Source: Acidobacteriaceae bacterium (lineage in GTDB: Bacteria > Acidobacteriota > Terriglobia > Terriglobales > SbA1). Taken from it: DNA of 6,184 nucleotides. The translations under genes and the position numbers were made by a program. Below, in pieces: positions 5,111 through 6,184 of this stretch; position 1 is the stretch's first letter, and every line of letters begins with the position of its first letter. The notes beneath the pieces are model-generated. The model was not told the origin of the DNA. It was given only the letters and a program-made list of their open reading frames with translations, and did no database searches. Where the stretch lies: NCBI GenBank assembly GCA_003136335.1, contig PLEA01000412.1:1-6184 (forward strand). Reading direction: 5' to 3'.

Positions 5111-6184
5111 ATGGATCACGCCATTTCTACGAGTCCTACGAAATCGTTACGCAACTATCAATCCCTGTTCTACCTGATCGTGTTGGTCCTTTTCTTATGT
5201 CGTCTTTCTCAAGGACAACAGACCGGTAACCAGAACGATCCGCCAGTTGATGCACCAGAGCCAACTATTGCCCAGACGAAGGGCTTTCTTGCCCGCTGGG
5301 CCGAGTTTTATCGCCAGGATTGGTCGGGGACGACCGCTTCCTCGCCGGCCCCGGCGCGACGGGGGCTGCCGTCGCCGCTGGATTCTCCGCCCTTTCCCAA
5401 CTCAGATTGGTCGTATGGCGGTTCGCCGGTGATTGGGGAGCCGGACACGAACAGCTATCCGCTGATGACCGCCATCAACCAGGCCAGGAGCCGGACGAAA
5501 ATTTATGGATGGATCGATCCGACGCTGAACTTCAGCTCTTCAGCGCACAGCAATGCGCCCGAGGCGAATGATGTTTACTCCAATCGTTTCGAGATGAATC
5601 AACTTATTCTCTATGCCGAGCGGTTGCCGGATTCAGTGCAACGCGATCATTTCGATTGGGGCTATCACCTTACCGCACTCTATGGCACGGACTATCGCTA
5701 TACGACCGGGAAGGGATATCTGAGTGGCCAGTTATTGAACGATCATCACCAATATGGCTTTGATCCTACTCTTGAATATGTTGATGTTTATATTCCGCAG
5801 GTTGCGCAGGGTATGAACATTAGGGTGGGACGCTTCATCTCCGTGCCGGGAATCGAGGCGCAGTTGGCGCCGAACAATTATGTGTTCAGCCATTCCCTGT
5901 TGTATGCAATTGATCCGTTTACCGACACTGGCTTGATGGCGACGGTGAAGCTGAACGACCAGTGGCTGGTGCAACTCGGGGTTACCGGCGGGCAAGATGT
6001 GGCCTTATGGACGCCGGATGCGAAGCCCTCGGGTACGGCCTGCGTAAGCTATACGACCAAGTCGGTCAATGACAATTTTTACCTCTGCGCCAACGGGATC
6101 AATGACGGCAAGTACGCCTACAACAATCTGCAGCAGTATGACGCTACCTGGTATCACAAGTTCTCGAAGACGGTGCACATGGCA
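5111..6184 (+). CDS. Outer-membrane beta-barrel porin, BBP2/OmpL-like (3' end missing)
   Basis: The frame is open from 5063 to the window edge, and ATG 5111 gives 358 residues with no stop, so the C-terminus is absent. Residues 1-36 form a signal peptide: charged start, core SLFYLIVLVLFLC, then RLSQGQ near the cleavage site. A Pro/Ser-rich linker (about 75-125) leads into the barrel, which begins near I131-YGWIDPTLNFSSS. Alternating aromatic/polar strands follow, with a YGFDPTLEYVDVYIP stretch, GMNIRVGRF (234-242), VPGIEAQLAPNNY (245-257), FSHSLLYAIDPFTDTGLMATVKL and repeated W/Y-rich strands. This pattern is that of the Pfam BBP2 (OmpL-like porin) family as recalled, so a channel for small solutes is likely; the substrate is unknown. 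Two cysteines (C311, C326) lie in what looks like a loop. There is no clear Shine-Dalgarno. The start rests on the signal peptide and on being the only in-frame ATG before residue 119. The start codon is 60 bases after tRNA-Cys. Confidence 0.85.
   Translation, partial: MDHAISTSPTKSLRNYQSLFYLIVLVLFLCRLSQGQQTGNQNDPPVDAPEPTIAQTKGFLARWAEFYRQDWSGTTASSPAPARRGLPSPLDSPPFPNSDWSYGGSPVIGEPDTNSYPLMTAINQARSRTKIYGWIDPTLNFSSSAHSNAPEANDVYSNRFEMNQLILYAERLPDSVQRDHFDWGYHLTALYGTDYRYTTGKGYLSGQLLNDHHQYGFDPTLEYVDVYIPQVAQGMNIRVGRFISVPGIEAQLAPNNYVFSHSLLYAIDPFTDTGLMATVKLNDQWLVQLGVTGGQDVALWTPDAKPSGTACVSYTTKSVNDNFYLCANGINDGKYAYNNLQQYDATWYHKFSKTVHMA

Noticed and set aside
5320..5571. Short + strand frames at 5247-5432 and 5320-5571
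   Set aside because: They are alternative readings of the porin frame, which is open through this region and has a signal peptide and barrel pattern.

Overview
The window reads as a stretch of chromosome from a moderately GC-rich bacterium, most likely an acidobacterium (Acidobacteriota, Terriglobia-like). This is inferred from protein style, not from a marker search. The pointers are a six-domain ribosomal protein S1 with an interrupted last domain, a BBP2-type outer-membrane porin, a lipoprotein whose mature part opens like a bacterial Ig-like domain, and GC-rich palindromic intergenic elements. The signal peptide, lipoprotein signal and outer-membrane barrel indicate a diderm cell. All supported genes lie on the + strand, and no gap between genes exceeds 300 bases.

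Layout: (1) 151-1056, a PhzF-family isomerase-like enzyme. (2) A 211-base gap (1057-1267) with only a weak 4-bp hairpin and the Shine-Dalgarno of the next gene. (3) 1268-1690, a stand-alone receiver-domain response regulator. (4) A gap holding a near-perfect palindrome at 1724-1745. (5) 1795-2499, a LolD/MacB-type ABC ATPase with no permease next to it. (6) 2500-2660, a gap packed with four hairpin-forming inverted repeats, then a possible extended -10 promoter. (7) 2661-4343, ribosomal protein S1. (8) A consensus -10 box, then tRNA-Gly(GCC) at 4420-4494. (9) 4524-4916, a small lipoprotein. (10) tRNA-Cys(GCA) at 4976-5050. (11) 5111 to the window edge, an outer-membrane beta-barrel (BBP2/OmpL-like) porin lacking its 3' end. 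It has no stop codon in the window, so a search for closed ORFs would miss it.

The genes do not form one obvious pathway. The translation-related block (S1, tRNA-Gly, tRNA-Cys) alternates with two envelope genes, each starting close behind a tRNA (29 and 60 bases). The left half is a run of unrelated single genes separated by palindromes. No mobile element, integrase, CRISPR array or defence system is visible. The points worth a second look are the palindromic elements, the split sixth S1 domain, the tRNA/envelope-gene alternation and the ATPase without a partner.
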